NCBI GenBank assembly: GCA_947493325.1
Contig: CANLQI010000002.1
Coordinates: forward strand, 62,001 to 126,000
Source: an uncultured Sphingomonadaceae bacterium
GTDB lineage: Bacteria; Pseudomonadota; Alphaproteobacteria; Sphingomonadales; Sphingomonadaceae
DNA length: 64,000 bases
Reading direction: 5' to 3'
A program made the position numbers and the translations under genes. Below the pieces are notes generated by a model that saw only the letters and a program-made list of their open reading frames with translations, was not told where the DNA came from and did no database searches. Of the stretch, positions 27,533 through 35,824 are shown piece by piece (position 1 is the stretch's first letter; each line of letters begins with the position of its first letter).

Positions 27533-28552
27533 ATGACGCAGGAAAGTTCAGATATGCAGGCAATTCCAGAGATGATGACAGCCATTTCAATCAGCCAGCC
27601 CGGTGGACCTGAAGTATTGGTTGCGGGCGAACATTGCGTACCGCAGCCAAGCGCAGGCGAACTGCTGATTAAAGTTGCCGCGGCAGGCATTAACCGTCCA
27701 GATGTGGTGCAGCGCATGGGACTATATCCTGCACCGCCAAATGCCTCACCGCTTCCGGGTCTTGAAATATCGGGCATAGTGGTCGCGGCAGGGGCCGATG
27801 ACCATCTGCACATGATTGGCAGCCGCGTGTGTGCACTCGTTAATGGCGGGGGTTATGCAGAATATTGCATTGCAAAGGCGGGACACTGCCTGCCGGTGCC
27901 GCAGGGATTGTCCATGACAGAAGCCGCGGCACTACCCGAAACGCTATTCACCGTGTGGCACAATCTTTTCGAACGCGCCTATGCCGGTGAAGGCGACACG
28001 GCGCTGGTCCATGGCGGCACCAGCGGCATCGGCACGATGGCCATCATGCTGGGCAAGCTGTTCGGCCTGACCATTATCGTGACCTGCGGTTCGGACGCAA
28101 AATGCGGGCAGGCCCTTGGGCTGGGCGCGGCCCATGCGATTAATTATAAAACACATGATTTTGCCGAAGAGATCCAGAAAATTACCGGCAGCAAAGGCGT
28201 AGAGATCGTACTCGACATGGTGGCGGGCGATTACGTGCCGCGCAATCTCAACTGCCTTGCCGAGGATGGCCGCCATGTAACCATCGCCGTGCAGGGCGGG
28301 TTGATGGCTGAAATTAATATGGCGCAGGTGATGAGCCGCCGCCTGACCCTGACCGGCTCCACCCTGCGCCCGCGCACCGATGAATTCAAATCCCTGCTGG
28401 CCGATGAAATATACAAAAATGCATGGGATTTCGTCGAAAGGGGCGACCTGCGCCCCGTTATGGACAAAAGCTTTCTCCTGACAGACGCCTCCGCCGCACA
28501 CGCACATATGGAAAGCGGTGACCATTTCGGGAAGATCGTGCTGGAAGTCTGA
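27533..28552 (+). CDS. NAD(P)H quinone oxidoreductase, PIG3 type
   Basis: A 339-residue zinc-free medium-chain dehydrogenase. The GroES-like half begins MTAISISQPGGPEVL; the Rossmann half has VHGGTSGIGTMAIMLGKLFG. The family reduces quinones with NADPH in the cytoplasm. The start is uncertain: ATG 27533 has GGGGG close by, while ATG 27554 and 27575 are also in frame. The family usually starts at the third (MTAIS). Confidence 0.88.
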   Translation: MTQESSDMQAIPEMMTAISISQPGGPEVLVAGEHCVPQPSAGELLIKVAAAGINRPDVVQRMGLYPAPPNASPLPGLEISGIVVAAGADDHLHMIGSRVCALVNGGGYAEYCIAKAGHCLPVPQGLSMTEAAALPETLFTVWHNLFERAYAGEGDTALVHGGTSGIGTMAIMLGKLFGLTIIVTCGSDAKCGQALGLGAAHAINYKTHDFAEEIQKITGSKGVEIVLDMVAGDYVPRNLNCLAEDGRHVTIAVQGGLMAEINMAQVMSRRLTLTGSTLRPRTDEFKSLLADEIYKNAWDFVERGDLRPVMDKSFLLTDASAAHAHMESGDHFGKIVLEV

Positions 28553-28596
28553 TTGGGTTGAATCTTGCCCTTTATCCATTCCGTTACCCCGCCACA

Positions 28597-28614
28597 TTGT
28601 CACATTTGTGTCAC
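28597..28614 (+). promoter_or_regulatory. Likely Pho box before the LpxH-like/glycosyltransferase genes
   Basis: TTGTCAC-ATTT-GTGTCAC: two 7-bp direct repeats with a 4-bp spacer, the exact layout of the PhoB binding site (consensus CTGTCAT-N4-CTGTCAT). A further CTGTAAC at 28631 may be a third half-site. It lies 78-95 nt upstream of ATG 28692. This is a visual match without a matrix score. Confidence 0.5.
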
Positions 28615-28691
28615 CGGTTTGCGATTCAAACTGTAACATAAATCCGCCACTGCGATGGTCCGAGGGACGATATCTATCGAAGGGCGGGACA

Positions 28692-29618
28692 ATGCGGTTT
28701 GAAGACCTCTTCAAAAATGCCGGGCAGCATGGCGATGCGAATGCAAACGATGTGACATCGCCGCATATGCCGCATGTTCCGCTCACCCCGCTCGCGATCC
28801 CAGAGAAAAAACCGAAAAAGCGGCGCAGCTATCGCACCATCTGGATTTCCGACATTCACCTTGGCACACGCGGGTGCAATGCGGACATGCTCATTGATTT
28901 CCTCGACCATGTCGACAGCGACACTATGTATCTGGTCGGTGATATTATTGATGGATGGCGGCTCAAAAAGAAGTTTTACTGGCCGCCCATGCACAATGAT
29001 GTGGTGTGGCGGATATTGAAACGCGCAAACCGCGGCACACGGATTGTCTATATTCCTGGCAATCATGACGAAATGTTCCGTCAGTTTACCGGGCTGAATT
29101 TCGGCGGGGTCGAAATTCGGCGCGCAGCCTTTCATGACACCGCCGATGGCCGCCGGCTGATGGTGCTGCATGGTGATGAATTTGACGCCGTGATGCTCAG
29201 CCATCGCTGGCTCGCCTTTGTCGGAGACTGGGCGTATGAGCTGATGATGAAGCTGAATGTCGTGGTCAACAAGGCCCGTAACTGGATGGGCCTGCCCTAT
29301 TGGTCGCTGTCGAAAATGGCCAAGCATAAAGTGAAAAATGCCGTGGAATTTATCGGTAAATTCGAAACATTGGTCGCCAGGGCCGCAAAGCAGCGCGGCG
29401 TTGACGGGGTGGTGTGCGGACATATCCACACGGCTGAAATACGCAGCATCGACGGCGTGCAATATTATAATGACGGTGACTGGGTCGAAGGCTGCAACGC
29501 GCTGGTCGAACATTTTGACGGTAGCATGGAAATACTCAACTGGGCCGATGAAATCGCGGTGCGCGAAACGTGCGAAAAAGACAGGAATTTTGAGGTTTTG
29601 GGGGAAGGTGCAGTTTAG
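28692..29618 (+). CDS. LpxH-like metallophosphoesterase
   Basis: A 308-residue calcineurin-like phosphoesterase of the UDP-2,3-diacylglucosamine diphosphatase family. Metal ligands are visible as SDIHLG, GDIIDGW, GNHDE, HGDEFD and CGHIHTAE. A polar 55-residue N-terminal extension precedes the domain. The start at ATG 28692 is chosen because GGGCGGGACA precedes it; the frame opens earlier at 28518 inside the previous gene. A GT4 gene follows on the same strand. In an organism with sphingolipids in place of lipid A, another lipid pyrophosphate could be the substrate. Confidence 0.85.
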   Translation: MRFEDLFKNAGQHGDANANDVTSPHMPHVPLTPLAIPEKKPKKRRSYRTIWISDIHLGTRGCNADMLIDFLDHVDSDTMYLVGDIIDGWRLKKKFYWPPMHNDVVWRILKRANRGTRIVYIPGNHDEMFRQFTGLNFGGVEIRRAAFHDTADGRRLMVLHGDEFDAVMLSHRWLAFVGDWAYELMMKLNVVVNKARNWMGLPYWSLSKMAKHKVKNAVEFIGKFETLVARAAKQRGVDGVVCGHIHTAEIRSIDGVQYYNDGDWVEGCNALVEHFDGSMEILNWADEIAVRETCEKDRNFEVLGEGAV

Positions 29619-29782
29619 AACCCTCTCCCATTGGGGAGAGGATATGAAGACTTGCCATCTTTGATGGCTAGTCGAAATTGGAGAGGGGTTCCGGCCCGCC
29701 TGTAAGGCACACCCCCTCACCCACTGCGACTATGTGGCATAGCCACTAAGTCTCGTTGCCCTCTCCCCGATGGGAGAGGGCG
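29619..29782. repeat. Palindromic spacer repeat, family R5
   Basis: About 160 bp with CCCTCTCCCATTGGGGAGAG at one end and CCCTCTCCCCGATGGGAGAG at the other, and GGAGAGGGGTT / ACCCCCTCACCC between. It separates the phosphoesterase and glycosyltransferase genes and may lower read-through between them. Confidence 0.6.
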
Positions 29783-29798
29783 CAACAAAGGAACACCC

Positions 29799-30824
29799 AT
29801 GAAAATAGCCCTTGTCACCGACGCATGGATACCGCAGGTGAACGGCGTGATGCGTACGCTTATGGAAACGGTTTCACGGCTGCAGGCCATGGGGCATGGT
29901 GTCGAGATTATCTCACCCGATCAGTTTCGCTCCGTCCCCTGTCCCGGCTATCCCGAAATCCGTCTGGCGCTGACGCGCGGGGCACCGGTGGCACGGCGGC
30001 TTAACGCATTTGCGCCCGATGCCATCCATATCGCCACCGAAGGGCCGCTCGGCCATGCGGCACGGCGATATTGCCTGCGCGAACGGCTGCCCTTTTCCAC
30101 TGCCTATCACACACAGTTCCCCGATTATATTGCCAAACGCACTGGCCTGCCGCCCGCCATTTTCTGGCCATTTATCCGGCGCTTTCATGGTGCTTCCGCA
30201 TCGGTACTGGTCGCAACCGAAAGTATCCGGCGGCAATTGCATGAAAGCCGTGTCCATAATTTGCAGCATTGGAGTCGCGGCGTGGATCTGGAGAATTTCA
30301 GCCCCGATGCACCGCAGCCGGAAATATTCGCCCGTCTTAAACGGCCTATACAGCTTTATGTCGGCCGCGTTGCGGTCGAGAAAAACATCGAGGCTTTTCT
30401 GGAATGCGATCATCCCGGCGGCAAAGCCGTGGTAGGCGACGGTCCTGCACTGGAGCAGCTGAAAACGAAATATCCACGCGCCCATTTTGCGGGTCGCAAA
30501 AGCGGACGCGAATTGGCCGGTTATTATGCCGGCGCGGATGTATTTGTATTTCCCAGCAGAACCGACACTTTTGGGCTGGTGATGATTGAGGCTCTGGCAT
30601 GCGGCACACCTGTCGCCGCATATCCGGTACAGGGTCCAGTCGATGTTCTTTCCGCCGCCAGTGGCTATATGGACGCCAACCTGGCGCAGGCCATAACAGG
30701 CGCCTTATGGATACAACCCCGTGATTGTATCCACCATGCCCGCACTTTTAGCTGGGATACCGCGACGCAGCAGTTCCTGAACGCGCTGGTGCCCATAAAG
30801 CGCATGCGCCGCGATGCGGCGTAA
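29799..30824 (+). CDS. GT4-family glycosyltransferase, possible glycolipid synthase
   Basis: A 341-residue GT-B-fold glycosyltransferase. The N-terminal IALVTDAWIPQVNGVMRTL is typical of GT4 enzymes acting on lipids (SqdX-like, alphaproteobacterial glycolipid synthases). The donor half shows LYVGRVAVEKNIEAFL and the E-x7-E motif FGLVMIEALACGTPVAAYP. The pairing with an LpxH-like phosphoesterase and an upstream Pho-box-like site suggests synthesis of a sugar lipid (on diacylglycerol or ceramide) when phosphate is low. The sugar and acceptor cannot be read from the sequence. Confidence 0.82.
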   Translation: MKIALVTDAWIPQVNGVMRTLMETVSRLQAMGHGVEIISPDQFRSVPCPGYPEIRLALTRGAPVARRLNAFAPDAIHIATEGPLGHAARRYCLRERLPFSTAYHTQFPDYIAKRTGLPPAIFWPFIRRFHGASASVLVATESIRRQLHESRVHNLQHWSRGVDLENFSPDAPQPEIFARLKRPIQLYVGRVAVEKNIEAFLECDHPGGKAVVGDGPALEQLKTKYPRAHFAGRKSGRELAGYYAGADVFVFPSRTDTFGLVMIEALACGTPVAAYPVQGPVDVLSAASGYMDANLAQAITGALWIQPRDCIHHARTFSWDTATQQFLNALVPIKRMRRDAA

Positions 30825-30929
30825 CACATGATGATTTGCCCACTTGCGGGCGCAGACATCTTCGCCTACATGGAAACCATCATCAGGCCATCCCGCGAGG
30901 GGTGGCCCTTATTTTATGGAGATTTGTGC

Positions 30930-31691
30930 ATGGCCCAAGATGGTCTTACCCCGCTCATGCCGCATGCGACGGCATCCTGGCTTGTCGACAATACCGGCCT
31001 GACATTTGAACAGATTGCCGAATTTTGCGGGCTGCACATATTGGAAGTCAAGGCGATGGCCGACGATCTGGCCAGCACCAAATATACCGGGCGCGATCCT
31101 GTACATGCGGGCGAGCTGACGATGGAAGAGATTGAGAAAGGCCAGGCCGACGAAGATTATGCGCTGGTTATGTCGAAAGGTCCCGAGCAGGTGCGCCGCA
31201 CCAAGGGGCCACGCTATACGCCGGTGTCCAAGCGTCAGGACAAGCCCGATGGCATCGCATGGCTGCTGCGCAACCACCCGGAAATTACCGATGGCCAGAT
31301 CGGCAAGCTGATCGGCACGACACGCAATACGATCAACGCGATTCGCGAACGCAGCCACTGGAACATCGCCAATATCCAGCCCAAGGACCCCGTAACTTTG
31401 GGTCTGTGTTCACAGCGTGAACTGGACGCGATGGTCGCCAAAGCTGCCAAAAAAGCAGGCATTGAGGAAGAAATTCCTGAAGATACCAAGCTGGGCGGCG
31501 ACCGCGAGGCGCTGATCGAGGAACTGCGCGCCGAACGCGAAAAAGCGGCGCAGGAAGCCGAACTGGCCGCATTGCAGGCGGAAAAAGAAGCCGCCGAAGA
31601 AGCCAAGGAGGCCCAGGAAGCGAATCTGTTCGGTGATGCCGACGGAGACGATGCACCAGCGCAGGCAGAGGCGACGGACGAAAGCGAATAA
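30930..31691 (+). CDS. trcR: Cell-cycle transcriptional regulator TrcR (DUF1013)
   Basis: A 253-residue regulator conserved in alphaproteobacteria. The DUF1013 core begins MPHATASWLVDNTGLTFEQI and includes a helix-turn-helix-like part GQIGKLIGTTRNTINAIRER. The C-terminal third is a highly charged helix rich in E, A and K that may be a coiled coil. The start at ATG 30930 has GGAG 8 nt upstream; a frame open from 30828 has no support. Confidence 0.9.
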   Translation: MAQDGLTPLMPHATASWLVDNTGLTFEQIAEFCGLHILEVKAMADDLASTKYTGRDPVHAGELTMEEIEKGQADEDYALVMSKGPEQVRRTKGPRYTPVSKRQDKPDGIAWLLRNHPEITDGQIGKLIGTTRNTINAIRERSHWNIANIQPKDPVTLGLCSQRELDAMVAKAAKKAGIEEEIPEDTKLGGDREALIEELRAEREKAAQEAELAALQAEKEAAEEAKEAQEANLFGDADGDDAPAQAEATDESE

Positions 31692-32109
31692 TTCGCAATC
31701 GGCAGACATGCCTGTTGCGCTTCGGGAAAACCCCGTCACGCTGAATTTGTGTAGTGATTATACCGCGCAAGCACGTAATCCGTCATTCCCAGCTTGACTG
31801 GGAATCTATCTCACTACAGTTGCATATATGTGTGCGTTTGATGAGATAGATTCCCGCTTTCGCGGGAATGACGGAACCTCCTTGTCACAAAGAGATAACC
31901 GTCAGTTGGTCTGAGGATCCATTGTGCAATTAAAGAGCGGTTATCTGCGATAAGTTGCTGGATCTTGCCGCAATCGCTTTACATTTACTGCCCGCACCGC
32001 GAACATTTTTTCGAATGGATTCTGAAACGAATTCAGGATGACATGATCAATATTTAATCATCCGATTAAATCGCTTCACCTTAGCGCATCAATATTCTAC
32101 GCTGGCGCC
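31692..32109. other. Gene-free spacer with an R1 repeat
   Basis: No supported ORF. The left half holds the palindromic repeat at 31782. The right half is AT-richer and contains AATTCAGGATGACATG, a fragment also common in such spacers, and presumably the promoter of the following hydrolase gene. Confidence 0.6.
31782..31873. repeat. Palindromic repeat, family R1, copy 3
   Basis: A 92-bp copy with GTCATTCCCAGCTTGACTGG at one end, GGAATCTATCTCACTACA in the middle, GATGAGATAGATTCCCGC and the hairpin ATTCCCGCTTTCGCGGGAAT at the other end. Confidence 0.85.
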
Positions 32110-33252
32110 ATGACATCAGATACACCTGCACGCACGCTACCCGCACATGACGCATCACTCACCGATCTGGAATATCTGGACCAGCACGGGCTGGATGCCA
32201 AGGAATTCAAAGGCCTCACCTATCCAATCGGCGACCATGCGCCCGCATATGGAGAGATGTTTCCGCTCGCCTCCGGCATTGGCTGGACGCGGCTGCCTGT
32301 GCCGGGGCTGCTCAACCATATCAATATCTGGCTGCTCGATGACGAAGACGAACAGGGCGAAGGCGTTGCGATTGTCGATACCGGGCTGAATATGGGCGAA
32401 AGCCTGAAGGCATGGGAAAAACTGTTTTCGGGCGATCTGGATGGCCACCGTATCACACGTGTGATTGTCACCCATTTTCACCCCGACCATGTCGGCGCAG
32501 CAGGCTGGCTGTGCGAAAAACATGGCGTGCGGCTCTGGATGAACCGGACCGAATGGCTGATGGCGCGCATGCTGACCGCCGATGTGCGCGAGGAACCGCC
32601 CGCCGAAGCCCTTGCACAGATGCGGTTCGCTGGCTGGGACGAAGAACGGATTGAAAACCTGCGCGCGCGCGGTTGGGGCAATTTTGCCAAAGCGGTGGCG
32701 CCAATCCCGATCAGCCATGTGCGGCTGGATGAAGACGCGGTCATTACAATAGGCAAGCGCAACTGGCGCATCCTGACCGGCGGCGGACACACGCCCGAAC
32801 ATGCCTGTCTGGTGGATGAAGAAAACGGCGTGATTATCGCGGGCGATCAGATTTTGCCGCGCATCACCTCCAACGTCTCGGTCATGACCAGCGAGCCGAT
32901 GGCTGATCCGCTGGGCGAATGGCTGCAAAGCATTGCCAAATTCCGCGGCAGGCTGGCCGAGGACGTGCTGGTGCTGCCCGCACATGGGTTTCCGTTTACC
33001 GGGGCGCATAACCGGCTGGATGCGTTGGCCGCAGGCCATCATGACCGGCTCGATGCGCTGGCAAAGGCACTGGCGGAAAAACCCATGCGTGCGGTCGATA
33101 CGTTCGCCCTGCTGTTTGCGCGCAAAATCGACGACAGCGTATATGGACTCGCGACTGGCGAAGCAATGGCGCATCTCAGGCATCTTGAACATACGGGCCG
33201 TGCCACTATCGAAACAAGAGACGGCGTCGGCTGGTTCAGCGCCGCATCCTAA
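32110..33252 (+). CDS. Metallo-beta-lactamase-fold hydrolase
   Basis: A 380-residue protein with the HxHxDH metal motif in VTHFHPDHVGAAG, later ligands in GGHTPEHAC, GDQILPR and LPAHGFPF, and a C-terminal winged-helix-like domain (about 310-375). This two-domain plan is that of glyoxalase-II-like or LACTB2-like hydrolases acting on thioesters or related bonds. It lies directly before an acyl-CoA ligase gene, so a link with acyl thioesters is possible. Confidence 0.87.
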   Translation: MTSDTPARTLPAHDASLTDLEYLDQHGLDAKEFKGLTYPIGDHAPAYGEMFPLASGIGWTRLPVPGLLNHINIWLLDDEDEQGEGVAIVDTGLNMGESLKAWEKLFSGDLDGHRITRVIVTHFHPDHVGAAGWLCEKHGVRLWMNRTEWLMARMLTADVREEPPAEALAQMRFAGWDEERIENLRARGWGNFAKAVAPIPISHVRLDEDAVITIGKRNWRILTGGGHTPEHACLVDEENGVIIAGDQILPRITSNVSVMTSEPMADPLGEWLQSIAKFRGRLAEDVLVLPAHGFPFTGAHNRLDALAAGHHDRLDALAKALAEKPMRAVDTFALLFARKIDDSVYGLATGEAMAHLRHLEHTGRATIETRDGVGWFSAAS

Positions 33253-33276
33253 CCCCTTGCCCCGTTAGTGAATCCA

Positions 33277-33294
33277 ATTTACATCAGTGTAAAT
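33277..33294. promoter_or_regulatory. Palindromic operator before the acyl-CoA ligase gene
   Basis: ATTTACATCAGTGTAAAT: perfect 7-bp arms around a 4-bp centre, 30 nt upstream of ATG 33324. The shape resembles operators of TetR-type fatty-acid regulators, but no such regulator is in the window. Confidence 0.5.
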
Positions 33295-33323
33295 TTACAA
33301 AATAGAACAGGTCGCGCTCATTT

Positions 33324-34994
33324 ATGACTCAATCCCCTATCTGGAACACCCGCTACAACCATCCGTGCGATTGGGCGCAGGATTTTGAGCCGATGACGCT
33401 GCCCGAGATGTTTTTTGACAGCGCGCAGCGGCTGAATGGCATGGCTCTGCTGGATTTCATGGGCCGCAAATATAGCTATACCTCGGTCGCCGCAACGGCG
33501 GAACAGGTTGCAAAAGGTCTTCAGGACATGGGTATCGGCCGCGGTGACCGTGTCGGTCTGTTCCTGCCCAACGTCCCGCAATATGTCGCCGCTTACTATG
33601 GCGCGATGGCGGCGAGCGCGACGATCGTGAATTTCTCCCCGCTCTATACCCCCGATGAACTGGCGCATCAGGTGGAAGATAGCGGCACCAAGACGCTCAT
33701 CACATTATCAGCCAAGGCGCTGCTGCCAAACGCGCTGAAAGTGCTGGAATGCAGCTCGCTGGAACGCATTATTGTCGGGACAGTGGCCGAAGCACTGCCG
33801 GCGGGCAAATCCATTCTCTACCGCCTGTTCAAACGCGGCGAAGAAGCGGATATTCCAAATGACAGCCGTATTACGATGTTTGAAGATCTGATCGACAATG
33901 ACGGCGATTATGAAGCTACGGATATCGATCCCATCCATGATCCCGCTGTCCTGCAATATACAGGCGGCACCACCGGCACGCCCAAGGGCGCGATTTTGAC
34001 CCACCAGAACCTCACCGCCAATGCGCGGCAGGTGAACAGCGTCGATCCACATCATGCAACAGATGAAGATCGCATTCTGGGCGTGCTGCCGTTCTTCCAT
34101 GTATTTGCCAATACCTGCGTGCTCAACCGCACGGTGCTGAATGGCGGAGAAATCGTGATGCTGCCGCGCTTTGATGCGGCGCAGGCGCTCAAGGCGATTA
34201 CCCGCGCCAAAGTGACAGCCCTGCCCGGCGTGCCAACCATGTATCAGGCATTGCTCGACTGCCCTGAGATCGACAAGACCGATTTCAGCAGCCTGCGCGT
34301 CTGCATCTCCGGCGGCGCACCGCTATCGGGGGAGCTCAAGGCCAAATTTGAGGAGCGCACCGATGCGCGGCTGGTCGAAGGCTACGGCCTGACCGAAAGC
34401 AGCGGCGTTGTCTCCACCAATCCCTATGAAGGGCTGAGCAAAACCGGCACGATCGGCCATCCACTGCCCGGCACCGAAATACGGTTGGTCGATAAGGAAG
34501 ACCCCTCAAAACAGGTCGCGGAAGGCGAGCCTGGTGAGCTCATATTCTCCGGGCCTCAGGTCATGAAAGGCTATTGGAACCGGCCCGATGCGGACGAAGA
34601 TGTGTTTATCGGCAAATTCCTGTGCACCGGCGACGTCGCGGTGATTGACGAGGAAGGCTATGTGAAAATTGTCGACCGCATCAAGGACATGATTTCCGTG
34701 GGCGGTTTCAAGGTTTTCCCGAGCCAGATCGAGGAAGTTGCTGACCACCATGAACAGATCAAGGAAGTGCTCGTCATCGGCGTGCCCGACGAATATCGCG
34801 GTGAAATGCCCAAAGCATTCGTGACGCTGGAGGAAGGCGCGGATGTTGATGGCGACACGCTTAAGGCATGGCTCAATGCAAAGCTCGGCAAGCATGAGCG
34901 TGTGGCGGGTGTTGTCGTGCGCGATGAACTGCCCAAAACCATGATCGGCAAGCTCGACCGCAAAGCTCTGCGTGCCGAAGAGAAAATAGACTAG
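33324..34994 (+). CDS. fadD: Long-chain fatty-acid (or dicarboxylate) CoA ligase
   Basis: A 556-residue ATP-dependent acyl-CoA synthetase of the ANL superfamily. Motifs are LQYTGGTTGTPKGAILTH (P-loop-like A3), EGYGLTESS (A5), CTGDVAVIDEEGYVKIVDR (A7/A8 with the hinge) and the C-terminal lysine in LPKTMIGKLDRKAL. It activates fatty acids for beta-oxidation or lipid synthesis. The chain specificity is not readable. A sphingolipid role is possible, but the gene is far from spt and general fatty-acid use is more likely. Confidence 0.92.
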   Translation: MTQSPIWNTRYNHPCDWAQDFEPMTLPEMFFDSAQRLNGMALLDFMGRKYSYTSVAATAEQVAKGLQDMGIGRGDRVGLFLPNVPQYVAAYYGAMAASATIVNFSPLYTPDELAHQVEDSGTKTLITLSAKALLPNALKVLECSSLERIIVGTVAEALPAGKSILYRLFKRGEEADIPNDSRITMFEDLIDNDGDYEATDIDPIHDPAVLQYTGGTTGTPKGAILTHQNLTANARQVNSVDPHHATDEDRILGVLPFFHVFANTCVLNRTVLNGGEIVMLPRFDAAQALKAITRAKVTALPGVPTMYQALLDCPEIDKTDFSSLRVCISGGAPLSGELKAKFEERTDARLVEGYGLTESSGVVSTNPYEGLSKTGTIGHPLPGTEIRLVDKEDPSKQVAEGEPGELIFSGPQVMKGYWNRPDADEDVFIGKFLCTGDVAVIDEEGYVKIVDRIKDMISVGGFKVFPSQIEEVADHHEQIKEVLVIGVPDEYRGEMPKAFVTLEEGADVDGDTLKAWLNAKLGKHERVAGVVVRDELPKTMIGKLDRKALRAEEKID

Positions 34995-35001
34995 GCCGCC
35001 G

Positions 35002-35259
35002 ATGGACCTGTTCGTACTTATCATCATATTCGGTGCCGCGACGCAGCTTGCAGACCTTAGGTCAGTGCATTTTGCCGGTATCGCCGTGGTCGCGGCGTTG
35101 ATGCTGTTGCTGGGCGGCGGCTATATTGCCGGTGCGATGATGGGCGGCGGGGCCGACATGGCCGGGCTGGTGAGAAGTTATCTTGTCCTGTTTGCAATAT
35201 ATGCGGGCGTTTTCCTGGCCGGTTTCGGACTGGGGCGATTTCTGGAAGCGCGGCGTTGA
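35002..35259 (+). CDS. Small membrane protein of unknown function
   Basis: An 85-residue protein with three hydrophobic segments (about 3-16, 25-45, 58-78) and a glycine-rich loop GGGYIAGAMMGGGADMAG. It starts 7 nt after the CoA ligase stop and is probably co-transcribed. The family was not recognised. Confidence 0.6.
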   Translation: MDLFVLIIIFGAATQLADLRSVHFAGIAVVAALMLLLGGGYIAGAMMGGGADMAGLVRSYLVLFAIYAGVFLAGFGLGRFLEARR

Positions 35260-35261
35260 CC

Positions 35262-35427
35262 TGATCCTCCCTGAAACGCAAGTTTCGGGGAGGGGGACCG
35301 CTCGCGCCAGCGAGTGGTGGAGGGGCAAAAGCGTCAATAATCTGGCTTTGCATAATCACGCACGCACCCCTCCACCATCAGCTACGCTGACGGTCCCCCT
35401 CCCCATTCTTTCAGAATAGGGAGGATT
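35262..35427. repeat. Long imperfect inverted repeat, family R3, copy 2
   Basis: About 165 bp with ends GATCCTCCCTGAAACGC and TAGGGAGGATTA and inner arms GGGGAGGGGGACCG / CGGTCCCCCTCCCC and GGTGGAGGGG / CCCCTCCACC. Its last bases supply the stop codon (TAA at 35426-35428, minus strand) of the neighbouring thioesterase gene. Confidence 0.78.
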
Positions 35428-35824
35428 ATCCAGCCACAAACGGCGCCGCGATTTCCGGCGTCACGCGCACGGGCCGCTGTGTGGCACGGTCAATCATCGC
35501 CCACCAGGTCACCGCCTGCACCTTGACCTTGCCATGATCGCCGACAAAATCCACCGAGCGTGCAAAACGCGCGCCCTTGGGTTCGCCCGGAATCCAGGTG
35601 CGGCCCGTCACGCTCTCACCCTCGGCAATATTGCCTTTATAATCAATCTCGTGCCGTATCACGACCCAGATATAGGCATCGACATGCGCAGGGTCGGCCA
35701 CTGCCTGCCAGTGCGCGGTCGCCATATCCTGAATCCACTGCACCCACACCGCATTGTTCACATGGCCGAGTTCATCGATATGCGCAGGTACGGCGGTGAA
35801 GGTTTTTTCAAAACTGCGGCTCAT
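35426..35824 (-). CDS. Acyl-CoA thioesterase, hotdog fold
   Basis: A 132-residue 4HBT/YbgC-like thioesterase. The catalytic region is HIDELGHVNNAVWVQWIQ, with the Asp-x-x-Gly-His-Val-Asn-Asn pattern of the family. It hydrolyses acyl thioesters in the cytoplasm; the chain length is unknown. Its start overlaps the upstream peptidase stop (ATGA), and its stop codon lies in a dispersed repeat. Confidence 0.88.
   Translation of the reverse strand: MSRSFEKTFTAVPAHIDELGHVNNAVWVQWIQDMATAHWQAVADPAHVDAYIWVVIRHEIDYKGNIAEGESVTGRTWIPGEPKGARFARSVDFVGDHGKVKVQAVTWWAMIDRATQRPVRVTPEIAAPFVAG

Noticed and set aside
28674-29720. 348-codon open frame on the minus strand
   Set aside because: Antisense to the LpxH-like gene with all metal motifs intact; no recognisable domain of its own.
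32155-33192. 345-codon open frame on the minus strand
   Set aside because: Antisense to the metallo-beta-lactamase-fold gene; no domain or ribosome site.
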